Below are positions 21,771 through 30,685 of a stretch of 64,000 nucleotides of DNA, one piece after another. This DNA is from Clostridia bacterium (GTDB lineage Bacteria > Bacillota > Clostridia > Oscillospirales > Acutalibacteraceae). A model generated the notes under the pieces. It ran no database searches, had not been told where the DNA came from, and worked only from the letters and a program-made list of their open reading frames with translations. The DNA is taken from contig JAFSEP010000044.1 of the NCBI GenBank assembly GCA_017435665.1, positions 19,635 through 83,634 of the forward strand, given 5' to 3'. The translations under genes and the position numbers were made by a program. Numbering within the stretch: the stretch's first letter is position 1; the number at the start of each line of letters is the position of its first letter.

Positions 21771-22790
21771 TTATTTTATAGGATTTTCAAGTGCTGACTT
21801 AACTGATTTTTTGATTGCTGATACGGTTTTTTCATCAAGTGCTGTTTTATCGGGATTGAATTTTACCGAATCAACATCGCATCCCGTCAGGTACCCGAAC
21901 CAGACAAGACCCGCAAGATATCTTCCGAGAGGTCTTGACATATGTCTTCCGTCATAGGTAATTCTGTCTCCGATAAAGGTTCTGCGTGCGTTCTGAACAG
22001 CGGTTCCCACGGGAATTACACCGCTGATATGGGGGCTTGTCAGAATATGCTCCTTTATGCAGGAAAGGGTCTGTCTGTACATTTTCTGCTGGTCATAATC
22101 ATACCTTTCAAAAAGCTCAAGCTCCGTTCCCTTTTCATAGGCCCAGGTCATATGCCAGAGAAGCTCCGGCTTGCTGCGTGTGTTTTTGCGGACAAAAGAA
22201 ATAAGCTCATCCAGATATCTGTAAGATGACTCCACTCCGCTTAGACGGCTTGCCTGCTGAAGAACAACATAGTCCCATTTCTGCGCACCCAGACCGTAAT
22301 TCAGGCTGACATTTTCCTTACAGCTCCAGCCGTGTCCAGTGTTTTCGAAATAATCATAGGCTTTTCGGTTGCTTTTTGCGTTTTCGGTATGCTCCTCAAG
22401 AGAGCAGCCTCCTACGTAAAGGTACGCCACAACTATATCTGTATATCCCGCCTCTGCAAGCAAACGGGGAAGGTAGTGCATACCGTCACGGCTGAGGCTG
22501 TTGCCTACGGAGAGAATTTTCATTCCCTTTGACACAGGCATCTGCTGTGCTTCCGTTTCTTTTTCGGTGGCTTGCTTTTCCGTTGTATGCACCGTTATCT
22601 GTGTCGTTGTTTTCTCTGTGGTTGTGGTTTCCTGAAGGGTTGACGGAATTGAAGCATCGGAGCCCGACTCAAGTGCAGTTTCAGCCGATGAGGTATCCGT
22701 CACGGTCTGACCGTCTGCACCGCAGCCTGTAAGCGTCAGAGTAAGAGCAATGCACAAAAGCATCGAAAGATATTTTCTTATGGGCTTCAT
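21771..22790 (-). CDS. DUF4886-type SGNH-like lipoprotein (339 aa)
   Basis: Lipoprotein with lipobox LTGC (Cys23), a Thr/Glu-rich linker (about 28-95) and a domain of SGNH-hydrolase type. Seen: block I ILSVGNSLSRDGMHYLP with the candidate nucleophile Ser, a middle DYVVLQQASR segment, and a C-terminal DGRHMSRPLGRYLAGL that provides the Asp-X-X-His pair. Family DUF4886 is a guess from this pattern. The start ATG 22790 begins one base after the stop of the preceding gene, so they are co-transcribed. Likely a surface esterase or deacetylase; substrate unknown. Confidence 0.78.
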   Translation of the reverse strand: MKPIRKYLSMLLCIALTLTLTGCGADGQTVTDTSSAETALESGSDASIPSTLQETTTTEKTTTQITVHTTEKQATEKETEAQQMPVSKGMKILSVGNSLSRDGMHYLPRLLAEAGYTDIVVAYLYVGGCSLEEHTENAKSNRKAYDYFENTGHGWSCKENVSLNYGLGAQKWDYVVLQQASRLSGVESSYRYLDELISFVRKNTRSKPELLWHMTWAYEKGTELELFERYDYDQQKMYRQTLSCIKEHILTSPHISGVIPVGTAVQNARRTFIGDRITYDGRHMSRPLGRYLAGLVWFGYLTGCDVDSVKFNPDKTALDEKTVSAIKKSVKSALENPIK

Positions 22791-22791
22791 A

Positions 22792-23754
22792 TTACCACTC
22801 CGAATATGCTCTGAACTCAGTGCATTTTTCAACTGCTCCCTTTTCAATGCTGAGAAGCAGGAATCTTGAGCCCAGACCCTCGCCACTTTTTTCTGCTCTC
22901 TCCACTTTGACGGCAAGCTCTTTTTCCTTTATGCTGACATTTGAAACGCTGTAATCTGTCTTTTCCGAATTTTCCTCAAGGTATATTATAAAAAGCTCCT
23001 TTTCGGCAAAAAATTCTTCGGTATATACGCCTGTGCTCAACTCAAAATACTCACTGACAGAATCGACAAAATCCTGCATCTGTGTAGCTGTTGTGATTTT
23101 TATTATAGGAAAGTTCTTCTCTCCGTCCTTGATAAGGTCGTCATAGTTTTCACAGTGGTTTGCCACATCAAGATACGCTTTGCTGCCTGCCCAGTCAAAG
23201 CGGATACTCTCCACCGAGTAAAAAGCTGTGTCCTTTTCGGTTGTCGGCTCGGTTGTGGTGGTTGCCGCTGCGGTAGTAGTCGTGGACGGCTCTGTGGTTG
23301 TAGGTGAAATATCCCCCATAGTCAGAGTAACCAGAAGATTTTTCAGCTTCAGCAAATCGTCACCCCAATAGATTTTTTCGTTAATCTTCACCCTTTCCAG
23401 CTTTTCGTCAAAGCCCACCTCAAGAGTGGTTTTCTCCCCCGAATCGGGATGAACTGTATTGAAAATTATTTTTCCCGGCAGCTCAGGCTCCGTTGCGTAC
23501 TCGCTGAGCGCTGCTTCAAGAAATCTGTCAGAAATTCTTTTTATTTCATCAGCCTTTTCGAAGGTGACGCTTTCACCCTTATATTCCACGCTGATTGAGG
23601 TTGCGTTCTGCACAAGCTCCTTCGTAATAAGCGCCGCCGGTCTTACCACCTTTGCACCCTTGAAGTATGACAGACCGAAGGTCAGCAGAACAATAAGGCA
23701 GGTAAGAGCTGCCGTTGCAATAATAAAAATCTTTGCCCATTTATATTCTTTCAT
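22792..23754 (-). CDS. Membrane-anchored protein of unknown function with Thr-rich linker (320 aa)
   Basis: Not recognised. An N-terminal membrane anchor (about 8-30) is followed by a domain to about residue 150, a low-complexity linker rich in Thr, Ser and Pro (about 152-175, TTTEPSTTTTAAATTTTEPT) and a C-terminal domain of about 145 residues with alternating strands and helices. Two extracellular domains on a flexible linker suggest a surface protein. It precedes the DUF4886 lipoprotein with a 1-bp gap, so the two probably cooperate outside the membrane. The Thr-rich linker could be glycosylated; this is inference. Confidence 0.75.
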   Translation of the reverse strand: MKEYKWAKIFIIATAALTCLIVLLTFGLSYFKGAKVVRPAALITKELVQNATSISVEYKGESVTFEKADEIKRISDRFLEAALSEYATEPELPGKIIFNTVHPDSGEKTTLEVGFDEKLERVKINEKIYWGDDLLKLKNLLVTLTMGDISPTTTEPSTTTTAAATTTTEPTTEKDTAFYSVESIRFDWAGSKAYLDVANHCENYDDLIKDGEKNFPIIKITTATQMQDFVDSVSEYFELSTGVYTEEFFAEKELFIIYLEENSEKTDYSVSNVSIKEKELAVKVERAEKSGEGLGSRFLLLSIEKGAVEKCTEFRAYSEW

Positions 23755-23845
23755 AGTTTTTCACCCTTCTGTAAAATACTGCGGAATAACAAGTATAATA
23801 TTATAATATTTGAAGAGAAAAGTCAATTACGGAGATTGAGAAAAG

Positions 23846-23870
23846 AAAGCAGGGTCCGATGACCCTGCTT
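23846..23870 (-). terminator. Terminator of the second small HTH gene
   Basis: AAGCAGGGTC-CGAT-GACCCTGCTT, followed on the minus strand by TCTTTTCTC. Confidence 0.8.
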
Positions 23871-23874
23871 GAAA

Positions 23875-24123
23875 TCAATCTTTGCTGTATTCAAGAATAT
23901 CTTCAATTCTGCAATCCAGAACATAACAGACCTTTGCCAAAAAATCAAGATCTACTCTTTCTACATTTTCAGCCTTATAATATCTGTCAATAACCTCGTA
24001 TTTGACTCCCGTTAAGCTACGCATTTTATTTCTGGTTATTCCCTTTACGTCCATAATACCGGAGAGCTTTATGCGTATATGCCCATATTGCTTTATATCC
24101 ATAATACTGTTAAATTCACTCAT
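23875..24123 (-). CDS. Small Cro/C1-type HTH regulator (82 aa)
   Basis: Helix-turn-helix protein with KLSGIMDVKGITRNKMRSLTG and VKYEVIDRYYKAE as the core, then DFLAKVCYVLDCRIEDILEYS, matching the end of the regulator at 19848 (ICAALDCDVSDIIEL). Divergent from the SLOG-like gene at 24228 across an inverted-repeat operator (24154-24205). Probably autorepresses and represses its partner. Confidence 0.85.
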   Translation of the reverse strand: MSEFNSIMDIKQYGHIRIKLSGIMDVKGITRNKMRSLTGVKYEVIDRYYKAENVERVDLDFLAKVCYVLDCRIEDILEYSKD

Positions 24124-24153
24124 AAATATCCCTCCAAAGATATTTTATCAAAG

Positions 24154-24205
24154 GTTTACCTTCTTGACATTTCCCTTTTTTGGGTTTATCTTATATAAGG
24201 TAAAC
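24154..24205. promoter_or_regulatory. Divergent promoter with flanking operator half-sites
   Basis: GTTTACC (24154-24160) and its complement GGTAAAC (24199-24205) flank a plus-strand promoter, TTGACA (24164-24169)-N17-TATCTT (24187-24192). This is a plausible looping or cooperative operator for the small HTH protein. Confidence 0.55.
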
Positions 24206-24227
24206 AAATGGAAACGAGGGTATCAAT

Positions 24228-24713
24228 ATGAGTTTTTTGTTTTACGGTAAAACCGTTACTTTCTTCGGACACAGAAAAATAGAAAACTTTTTTGAAACAG
24301 AAAAACAGGTTGAAAACGTAATCGAAAAGCTGATGCAAAGTGAAACCTATATAGAATTTCTTGTAGGCAAAAGCGGTGATTTTGACCAACTGGTTACTTC
24401 GGTAATAAAAAGAGCCAAACGAAATATTGAAAAGGACAACAATTCTTTGGTTTTAGTATTGCCGTATTATTCAAAACATACACCTGATTATTGGCACGCT
24501 TACGAAAGCTTTTATGACAGCATAGAAATTTGCGAGGAATCTGCCTCAGCACATTACAAATCAGCATATAAAATAAGAAACAAAAATATGATTGACCGTT
24601 CAGATTTTATAGTTTTTTATGTGAACAAAAATAAAGGCGGAGCGTATGAGGCGCTGAAATATGCGCAAAAAACAAATAAAGCCTATATCAATTTCGGAAA
24701 TCCGGAAATTTAA
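24228..24713 (+). CDS. SLOG-superfamily-like protein (161 aa)
   Basis: Rossmann-like nucleotide/ligand-binding protein with TVTFFGHRKIENFF at the start, FLVGKSGDFDQLVTSVIKRA in the middle and a C-terminal NKNMIDRSDFIVFYVNKNKGG then AYEALKYAQKT. This order (FFGHR; GGDFD-like; RN..MID.SD..I.Y) fits the YpsA/DUF1273-like branch of the SLOG superfamily. Known: SLOG proteins bind or process nucleotide-derived molecules and recur in bacterial conflict systems. Partnership with a dedicated divergent repressor suggests an inducible accessory module; no effector gene is next to it. Codon use is more AT-rich than the neighbouring mur genes. Confidence 0.78.
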   Translation: MSFLFYGKTVTFFGHRKIENFFETEKQVENVIEKLMQSETYIEFLVGKSGDFDQLVTSVIKRAKRNIEKDNNSLVLVLPYYSKHTPDYWHAYESFYDSIEICEESASAHYKSAYKIRNKNMIDRSDFIVFYVNKNKGGAYEALKYAQKTNKAYINFGNPEI

Positions 24714-24716
24714 AAG

Positions 24717-24747
24717 TAAAACGCACAGACAAACTGTGCGTTTTTTA
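24717..24747 (+). terminator. Terminator of the SLOG-like gene
   Basis: AAAACGCACAG-ACAAA-CTGTGCGTTTT followed by TT. Confidence 0.88.
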
Positions 24748-24772
24748 TATATAACTCAACCGACTCCTGTTG

Positions 24773-24801
24773 TTGACACCTCTGCTTATTTGGAGTATAA
24801 T
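24773..24801 (+). promoter_or_regulatory. Consensus promoter of murD
   Basis: Perfect TTGACA (24773-24778)-N17-TATAAT (24796-24801). It lies inside the upstream in-frame extension of the murD frame and so excludes the earlier start codon. Confidence 0.9.
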
Positions 24802-24829
24802 AAAACAGATTATGAAATGGGGTAGAGAA

Positions 24830-26176
24830 ATGGAATTATTTAATAAAAAAGTCCTCGTTATAGGTCTTGCAAGAAGCGGTATGGCTGCCATTAAGGTTCT
24901 TAAAAAGGCAGGGGCAATTATCACTCTTTCGGAAAGAAAAAATAAAGAAGAAATAAAGGAACTTGACTTTCTTATTGAAAACGGCGTTGAAATCTGTGAC
25001 CAGAGTATGCCTGTTTTTGAGAGGGACTATGACCTTGTTGTAAAAAATCCGGGAGTTCCCTTCAACAGCCCGATGATACAGAAGCTGAACGAAAGAAACA
25101 TTCCCGTTATCACAGAAATAGAGCTTGCCTTCAACCTTGCAAAAAAGCAGAACTATATTGCAATAACGGGCACAAACGGCAAAACCACAACCACGACCCT
25201 TGTTTATGAAATTCTCCGCCGTGCATACGGTGAAAAGGCTCACCTGTGCGGAAACATCGGTATACCTCTTTGTGAGATTGTTGACAAGTTCAATCTGACA
25301 CAGGAGGAGGGTCACGTTATTGCCCTTGAAATCTCAAACTTCCAGCTTGTGAATATTGAGAAATTCTGTCCCGATTCGGCAACAATTATCAACCTGACCC
25401 CCGACCACGTGGATTTTATGGGAAGCCTTGACGCATACTATAAATCCAAAACAAATATATATATGAATATGCAGGGTGAGCAGGTTTTCCTTCTCAATGC
25501 AGACGATGAAAACGTTATTGAATACACGGAAAAATATCCCGTTCCCTGCAAAACCGTCTCCTTCAGCCTTGACAGAGACGATACGGACTGCCGTATAAAC
25601 GGCGGCTTTATACAGCTTTTCGGTGAAAGCATTATCCCCACAGACTGCGTGAAGCTGGTGGGTAAGCATAATATGCAGAATGTTATGATTGCCGTTGCTC
25701 TTACAAAGCTCAACGGTATCGGTAACGATATTATCGAAGACGCCGTTTCATCCTTCACGGGCGTTGAGCACAGAATTGAATTTGTCAGGGAGCTTCACGG
25801 CGTAAGATACTATAACGACTCAAAGGGCACAAACACAGATGCCACAATTATAGCTCTCAAATCCTTTGACAAGGGCGTTATTCTTCTTGTGGGAGGCTTT
25901 GAAAAGGGCCTCAGCATGGACGAAATGAGAAAGCATCTGGGCTGTGTGAAAAAGGTTATCGGCTACGGTGCCTGCGGTGAAAGACTTGCCCGTGAGCTTA
26001 CGGGGGACGAGGGTATCGTTGTGACAACCCTTGACGAGGCCGTGGCAGAGGCATACAAAATTGCTCAGTCAGGTGACACGGTGCTTCTTTCGCCCACAAC
26101 AAGCTCCTTTGACCAATACACCTGCTTCGAAGAAAGAGGAGACCATTTCAAAAGGCTTGTAAACGAGCTGAATTAA
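24830..26176 (+). CDS. murD: UDP-N-acetylmuramoylalanine-D-glutamate ligase (448 aa)
   Basis: Cytosolic Mur ligase adding D-Glu to UDP-MurNAc-L-Ala. Seen: N-terminal Rossmann part (VLVIGLARSGMAAIKVLKKA), the ATP-binding GTNGKTTTTTLVYEIL, the central HVIALEISNFQLVNIEKFCP and INLTPDHVDFMG, and the C-terminal YNDSKGTNTDAT and LLSPTTSSFDQYTCFEERGD. Normal length. Start at ATG 24830, after the promoter. The D-glutamate supplier murI follows 22 bp downstream, making a functional pair. Confidence 0.96.
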   Translation: MELFNKKVLVIGLARSGMAAIKVLKKAGAIITLSERKNKEEIKELDFLIENGVEICDQSMPVFERDYDLVVKNPGVPFNSPMIQKLNERNIPVITEIELAFNLAKKQNYIAITGTNGKTTTTTLVYEILRRAYGEKAHLCGNIGIPLCEIVDKFNLTQEEGHVIALEISNFQLVNIEKFCPDSATIINLTPDHVDFMGSLDAYYKSKTNIYMNMQGEQVFLLNADDENVIEYTEKYPVPCKTVSFSLDRDDTDCRINGGFIQLFGESIIPTDCVKLVGKHNMQNVMIAVALTKLNGIGNDIIEDAVSSFTGVEHRIEFVRELHGVRYYNDSKGTNTDATIIALKSFDKGVILLVGGFEKGLSMDEMRKHLGCVKKVIGYGACGERLARELTGDEGIVVTTLDEAVAEAYKIAQSGDTVLLSPTTSSFDQYTCFEERGDHFKRLVNELN

Positions 26177-26198
26177 CCGGACCCAAGGGGGTTAACTT

Positions 26199-27002
26199 AT
26201 GAACAATAATTTTATCGGCGTTTTCGATTCGGGCTTAGGCGGTCTGACCGTTGTAAAAAGCCTTATTGAAACCATGCCTTCGGAAAACATTATATATTTC
26301 GGCGACATTGCCCACGTTCCCTACGGAACCCGTTCAAGAGAGCAGATAACCGAATACGTTATGCAGGACGTAAGCTTTCTGCAGAAGTTCAGCATAAAGG
26401 CTATGGTCATTGCCTGCAATACCGCCGATTCCATTGCCAGAAAAAGGGTTGAGGAAAGCTGCAGCGTGCCTGTTTTCGGTGTTGTTGAGCCTGCGGCAAG
26501 GTATGCGGCTGAAACCACAAAAAACAACAAAATCGGCGTTATCGCAACCAACGCTACCGTAAACAGCGGAGCATACAAGACTGCTATTGAGAAATACAAT
26601 CCTCACGCTCAGGTGTATGCTGTTGCCTGTCCTCTGCTTGTGCCTCTTGTTGAGGAGGGCAGATTCAGACGGGGCGACGAGGTTACGGAAAGAGTTGTGG
26701 CCGAATATCTGGAGCCGCTGAAAAGGGCAGGTATTGACACCCTCGTTCTCGGTTGCACACACTACCCTCTGCTTATGGATATTATAGGAGATGCTGTGCC
26801 CGGAGTAAATATAATAAATTCAGGGGAAACTGCCGCAAGACTTGTTAAAACGGAGCTTGAAGCAAAGGGCATAGAAAACAGAGAAAATCCGAACCCCGTA
26901 AGGCGCTATTTCGTAAACGATTCCAAGGACGAATTTGAAAAGCACGCCTCTTTATTTATGGGAAGAAGCCTTGAGACAGCCGTGGAGCAGGTTGAGGTGT
27001 AA
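26199..27002 (+). CDS. murI: Glutamate racemase (267 aa)
   Basis: Cofactor-independent racemase supplying D-glutamate for peptidoglycan. Seen: FIGVFDSGLGGLTVVKSL, VPYGTRS, the first catalytic cysteine in MVIACNTADS and the second in VLGCTHYPLLM. Normal length. Co-transcribed with murD, which uses its product. Confidence 0.96.
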   Translation: MNNNFIGVFDSGLGGLTVVKSLIETMPSENIIYFGDIAHVPYGTRSREQITEYVMQDVSFLQKFSIKAMVIACNTADSIARKRVEESCSVPVFGVVEPAARYAAETTKNNKIGVIATNATVNSGAYKTAIEKYNPHAQVYAVACPLLVPLVEEGRFRRGDEVTERVVAEYLEPLKRAGIDTLVLGCTHYPLLMDIIGDAVPGVNIINSGETAARLVKTELEAKGIENRENPNPVRRYFVNDSKDEFEKHASLFMGRSLETAVEQVEV

Positions 27003-27018
27003 ACAGCCTGCCACCGAG

Positions 27019-27047
27019 TTGACAAAAACTGTATGATAATGTAGAAT
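27019..27047 (+). promoter_or_regulatory. Promoter upstream of the GT2-GT2-LicD gene
   Basis: TTGACA (27019-27024), 17-bp spacer, TAGAAT (27042-27047). Confidence 0.7.
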
Positions 27048-27092
27048 TAAAACCATAGAAAATTAATGTAAAACACGGGAGGGAACAATAGG

Positions 27093-30017
27093 ATGAAAAC
27101 GGAAAAGCTCATCAGCATTATTGTACCTGTGTATAATGTTGAAAAATATCTTGAACAGTGTCTCGACAGTATAATCGGTCAGACCTATAAAAATCTTGAA
27201 ATAATCCTTGTTGACGACGGCTCAACGGACTCAAGCGGAGAAATCTGCGACCGCTATGCTCAGCAGGATAAGCGTATTAAGGTTATCCACCGTGAAAACG
27301 GGGGCGTCTGCGCCGCAAGAAACACAGCTCTTGAAGCTGTTACGGGTGATTACATCGGCTTCGTTGATCCTGATGACTGGTGCGCCGAGGATATGTTTGA
27401 ATACCTCTGCACAAGGCTGGAGGAAACGGACAGCGATATCTCCGTCTGCCGCTATTACAGATATATAGAAGGCAAGACCACCACCTCACGCTGTGACGGT
27501 ATAGACAGAATCCTGACAAAGGATGAAGCCATTGAAGAATTGGTAAATCATTTCATCATCCGTCACATCTTCTGGAACAAGCTTTTCAAAAAGGAGCTTT
27601 TCGAGGGCTTCACCTTCCCCGAGGGCAGAATTTACGAAGGCAGAATGACCGTTCATCAGCTTATTCTCAGAAGCGAAAGGGTTATTCTCTGCGGTTCCCC
27701 CAAATATTACTACCGAAAGAACGAGGAAAGCTATATTTATAAGATTGACCTTAAAAATATGCTTGACTTCGTTATTGCCTGCATTACGATTTATAACAAT
27801 CTCGCACCCGACTATGAGCATCTGCAGAAGAAGATGCTCCGTGACTTCTGCGATACCATTGCCCGTCTGGCAGATGAAAACATCGAGCTCTCCGATGAAA
27901 TCCTTGAAGCAAACAGAGAGGATATCCGCACAATACAGAGCTTCATTGAGGAAAATCACAAATTCATATACAGAAAGCTTCTCAAGACCTTCCCCAGAAG
28001 AAACCAGATGGATCTTATAAATGCTTTCACCGTTGAATCGCTTCAGGCAGCTCAGATTATCAGAAAACAGAACGACTATTCAAAAGAGCTTCACGATTAC
28101 GGAAAAATCAGCATTATCGTTCCCGTTTATAAGGTACAGAAGCATCTTAAAAAGTGCATTGAGTCAATTCTCAATCAGACCTATACAAATCTTGAGGTTA
28201 TCCTTGTTGATGACGGCTCTCCGGACAAGTGCGGCGAAATCTGCGACCGCTATGAGAGAAAGGACAGACGTGTAAAGGTTATCCACAAGGAAAACGGCGG
28301 TCTTTGCTCAGCAAGAAACGCAGGCCTCAGGGAAGCAACGGGCGAATATATCGGCTTTGTTGACTCAGATGATTACTGCTCACCTGATATGTATGAGTAT
28401 CTTATCAAGGGACTCAGAATGTATAACGCTCAGGTGGCTTCCTGCAGATACTACCGTGTGACACCGGGCAAGCCGGTTACCGCAAGAGCTGACGGTGAGG
28501 ACGTATTTTACAGTAATCACGATGAGATGATGACAGACTTCATTGAAGAGTTCGTTATCAGAAGCACCTTCTGGAACAAGCTGTTTGTCCGTTCACTCTT
28601 TGAAGGAAAGGAATTTCCCGAGGGAAGAACCTTTGAGGGCACATACTTTATGCACGAGGTTCTGGAAAATGTGGACAGGCTTATTTCTCTCGGTGAAGCA
28701 AAGTATTACTATCTTGACAATGAGTCAAGCATAGTTAATACACGTTCTCTCAATAATGTTACAGACTACATCACTTCGTATATAAAGCGTTTCCACGACC
28801 TTAAAAATGTTTATCCCGGGCTGAGAAACAAGCTCTTTGACGATACCGTCAAGGCGATAATGTCAATGACCTATGTGGGATACAGAGCAAAGGATAAGGA
28901 AATCAAAGCACGTCAGGAAAGCTTTGAGCAGATAAGGAGCTTCCTGAAGGAAAACAGCGACCTTGTAAAGAAGCTCTCTCCCACCGTAAGAAAGGAGCTT
29001 GCTTATCTTGCGGCAGGAAACCGTAAGAGCTTCAGAAAAGCAAAGCTTATGCGCTCTGTAATGAACAGACTCAGCAAGCTGACAGAAACCGTTTTCGGAA
29101 GGAAGCTTAAAGTAAAGAAAACCACGGCAACAACAGCAAAGAAAAATACCAACTACCGTGCTGCGCCGGAAATGACACCCGAAAATCAGGAAAAGCTCCG
29201 ACAGCTTCAGCTGACCATAACGGAGATTATCGACGAAATTGACCGTATATGCAAGAAGCATAACCTGCGGTATTATCTTTACGGCGGCACCCTCCTCGGC
29301 GCTGTCCGTCACAAGGGCTTTATCCCCTGGGACGACGATGCCGATCTGGTAATGCCACGAGCAGACTATGAAAAGTTCAGAAAAATCTGCAAAACAGAGC
29401 TCGGTGAGGGATTCTTCTATCAGACAAGTCAGACCGATGAAGACTTCCATATGCTGTTTACAAAGATACGCAAGAACAACACCTACGTTCACGAGGACAA
29501 GTGGGAAAGCAAGAATATGCACAAGGGTATATTCGTTGACATTCTCCCCCTTGACCATTTCCCCAAGAACAAGCTGATAGGAAAAATTGTTCTTCACGCC
29601 GCCTCAATGATGCATCAGATATGCGCCTTCAACAATTGCGCATCCGATAACATTGTGGCAAAGGTCATCTTCAAAATCGGCAAGAAGCTGCCCAGGAAAT
29701 TTAACTATAAGGTAAGGGATATGCTCCTGAAAACAACAAACGCTCTGAGCAGCAAAAAGAATATCTGCTCCTTCGGCAGCCATTATCAGCCTATGATACG
29801 CCGTGTGTTCAAAACAGACTGGTTCTTCGGCGAGGAGGTCACAATGGAGTTTGAGGGCAGACAGTTCCGTGTTCCCACAAATTGGGAAAAATATCTTCTT
29901 CATCTCTTCGGCAAAAACTATATGCAGCTTCCGCCTATGGAAATGCGTATATGCCACACAGATTTCACTAAAATCAACTTTGAGTCCGATAAGGAACCGG
30001 GTAAGGAACAAGTATAA
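27093..30017 (+). CDS. Trifunctional GT2-GT2-LicD envelope-polymer protein (974 aa)
   Basis: Three catalytic modules in one chain. Module 1, GT2 glycosyltransferase (about 5-110, SIIVPVYNVEKYLEQCLDSI, VDDGSTDSSG, then FVDPDDW). Module 2, a second GT2 (about 340-450, SIIVPVYKVQKHLKKCIESI, VDDGSPDKCG, FVDSDDY) with its own roughly 200-residue tail resembling that of module 1, so an internal duplication. Module 3, LicD/FKRP-type (about 700-960, YGGTLLGAVRHKGFIPWDDD then ADLVMPRADYEKF), a nucleotidyltransferase-fold phosphotransferase family. Known: LicD proteins add phosphocholine or similar groups to teichoic acids and glycans. The next gene is a TagD-like cytidylyltransferase, which could supply a CDP-activated donor. 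Probable role: building and decorating a surface polymer; acceptor and donor unknown. Confidence 0.85.
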   Translation: MKTEKLISIIVPVYNVEKYLEQCLDSIIGQTYKNLEIILVDDGSTDSSGEICDRYAQQDKRIKVIHRENGGVCAARNTALEAVTGDYIGFVDPDDWCAEDMFEYLCTRLEETDSDISVCRYYRYIEGKTTTSRCDGIDRILTKDEAIEELVNHFIIRHIFWNKLFKKELFEGFTFPEGRIYEGRMTVHQLILRSERVILCGSPKYYYRKNEESYIYKIDLKNMLDFVIACITIYNNLAPDYEHLQKKMLRDFCDTIARLADENIELSDEILEANREDIRTIQSFIEENHKFIYRKLLKTFPRRNQMDLINAFTVESLQAAQIIRKQNDYSKELHDYGKISIIVPVYKVQKHLKKCIESILNQTYTNLEVILVDDGSPDKCGEICDRYERKDRRVKVIHKENGGLCSARNAGLREATGEYIGFVDSDDYCSPDMYEYLIKGLRMYNAQVASCRYYRVTPGKPVTARADGEDVFYSNHDEMMTDFIEEFVIRSTFWNKLFVRSLFEGKEFPEGRTFEGTYFMHEVLENVDRLISLGEAKYYYLDNESSIVNTRSLNNVTDYITSYIKRFHDLKNVYPGLRNKLFDDTVKAIMSMTYVGYRAKDKEIKARQESFEQIRSFLKENSDLVKKLSPTVRKELAYLAAGNRKSFRKAKLMRSVMNRLSKLTETVFGRKLKVKKTTATTAKKNTNYRAAPEMTPENQEKLRQLQLTITEIIDEIDRICKKHNLRYYLYGGTLLGAVRHKGFIPWDDDADLVMPRADYEKFRKICKTELGEGFFYQTSQTDEDFHMLFTKIRKNNTYVHEDKWESKNMHKGIFVDILPLDHFPKNKLIGKIVLHAASMMHQICAFNNCASDNIVAKVIFKIGKKLPRKFNYKVRDMLLKTTNALSSKKNICSFGSHYQPMIRRVFKTDWFFGEEVTMEFEGRQFRVPTNWEKYLLHLFGKNYMQLPPMEMRICHTDFTKINFESDKEPGKEQV

Positions 30018-30046
30018 TCCGTTAAATAAGAAAAGAGGTTCAGTTT

Positions 30047-30463
30047 ATGAAGCATTATAAGGTTGGCTATACTGCCGGTGTTTACGATATGTTCCACGTA
30101 GGACATCTCAATCTTCTCAAAAGAGCCAAGGAAATGTGCGACTATCTCATTGTTGCCGTTACCACGGACGAGCTTGCCGCATATAAAAACGCAAAGACCG
30201 TTATTCCCTTTGAGGACAGGTGCACAATCGTTGAAGCTATCAGATATGTTGACAAGGTGGTTCCTCAGGTTGATATGGACAAAATGGCTGCCTGGGAAAG
30301 AAATAAGTTTGACGTTATGTTTGTGGGCGACGACTGGAAGGGTACAGATAAATGGAACAAGCTTGAAAAGGATTTTGCCGAAGTAGGCGTTGACATTGTC
30401 TATTTCCCCTATACAAAGAAAATTTCCTCAACAAAGCTCAGGGAAATCATCAAAAAAGACTGA
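30047..30463 (+). CDS. tagD: TagD-like glycerol-3-phosphate cytidylyltransferase (138 aa)
   Basis: Nucleotidyltransferase making CDP-activated alcohol phosphate. Seen: GVYDMFHVGHLNLLKRAKEM with the HxGH active site, DDWKGTDKWNKLEKDF, and the C-terminal YFPYTKKISSTKLREII containing the ISST motif. Length fits the glycerol-3-phosphate type. It begins 29 bases after the LicD fusion and is surely co-transcribed, so the pair is a CDP-donor synthesis and transfer unit. Substrate (glycerol-3-phosphate versus a related alcohol phosphate) is inferred. Confidence 0.88.
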   Translation: MKHYKVGYTAGVYDMFHVGHLNLLKRAKEMCDYLIVAVTTDELAAYKNAKTVIPFEDRCTIVEAIRYVDKVVPQVDMDKMAAWERNKFDVMFVGDDWKGTDKWNKLEKDFAEVGVDIVYFPYTKKISSTKLREIIKKD

Positions 30464-30470
30464 TACAAAA

Positions 30471-30507
30471 AAATACCGTACAATCCGATGACTGTACGGT
30501 ATTTCTG
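30471..30507. terminator. Bidirectional terminator between tagD and the 34-residue peptide gene
   Basis: AAATACCGTACA / TGTACGGTATTT with a 10-base loop; the minus strand continues into seven T residues and the plus strand into CTGTTTTTTC. Confidence 0.85.
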
Positions 30508-30520
30508 TTTTTTCTGCTGA

Positions 30521-30625
30521 TTATTCGTCTGAGCCGCCAAGCTTACCGAAGATAGCGAAAATGCTGTCGATTACCTTCTGGAAAGTTTCCATAATCTTAG
30601 CCCATACTTCGTTGAATCTGTCCAT
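30521..30625 (-). CDS. Amphipathic 34-residue micro-peptide
   Basis: A leaderless small gene too short for usual gene finders. It opens MDRFNEVWAKIMETF, continues QKVIDSIFAIFGK and ends LGGSDE. Hydrophobic residues recur every three to four positions (F4, V7, W8, I11, M12, F15, V18, I19, I22, F23), so a single helix would be strongly amphipathic; net charge is about -2. GGGGGAGGG lies a few bases upstream of the ATG, a good promoter lies at 30686-30713 with a dyad in the leader, and a terminator follows. Resembles phenol-soluble modulin-type peptides in size and form, not in recognisable sequence. Function unknown: surfactant, bacteriocin, signal or membrane toxin are possibilities. Confidence 0.8.
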   Translation of the reverse strand: MDRFNEVWAKIMETFQKVIDSIFAIFGKLGGSDE

Positions 30626-30685
30626 TTTAAATACCCTCCCCCAATAAAATTAAACCAACATATTCCAAATATATGTTGATTTAAT

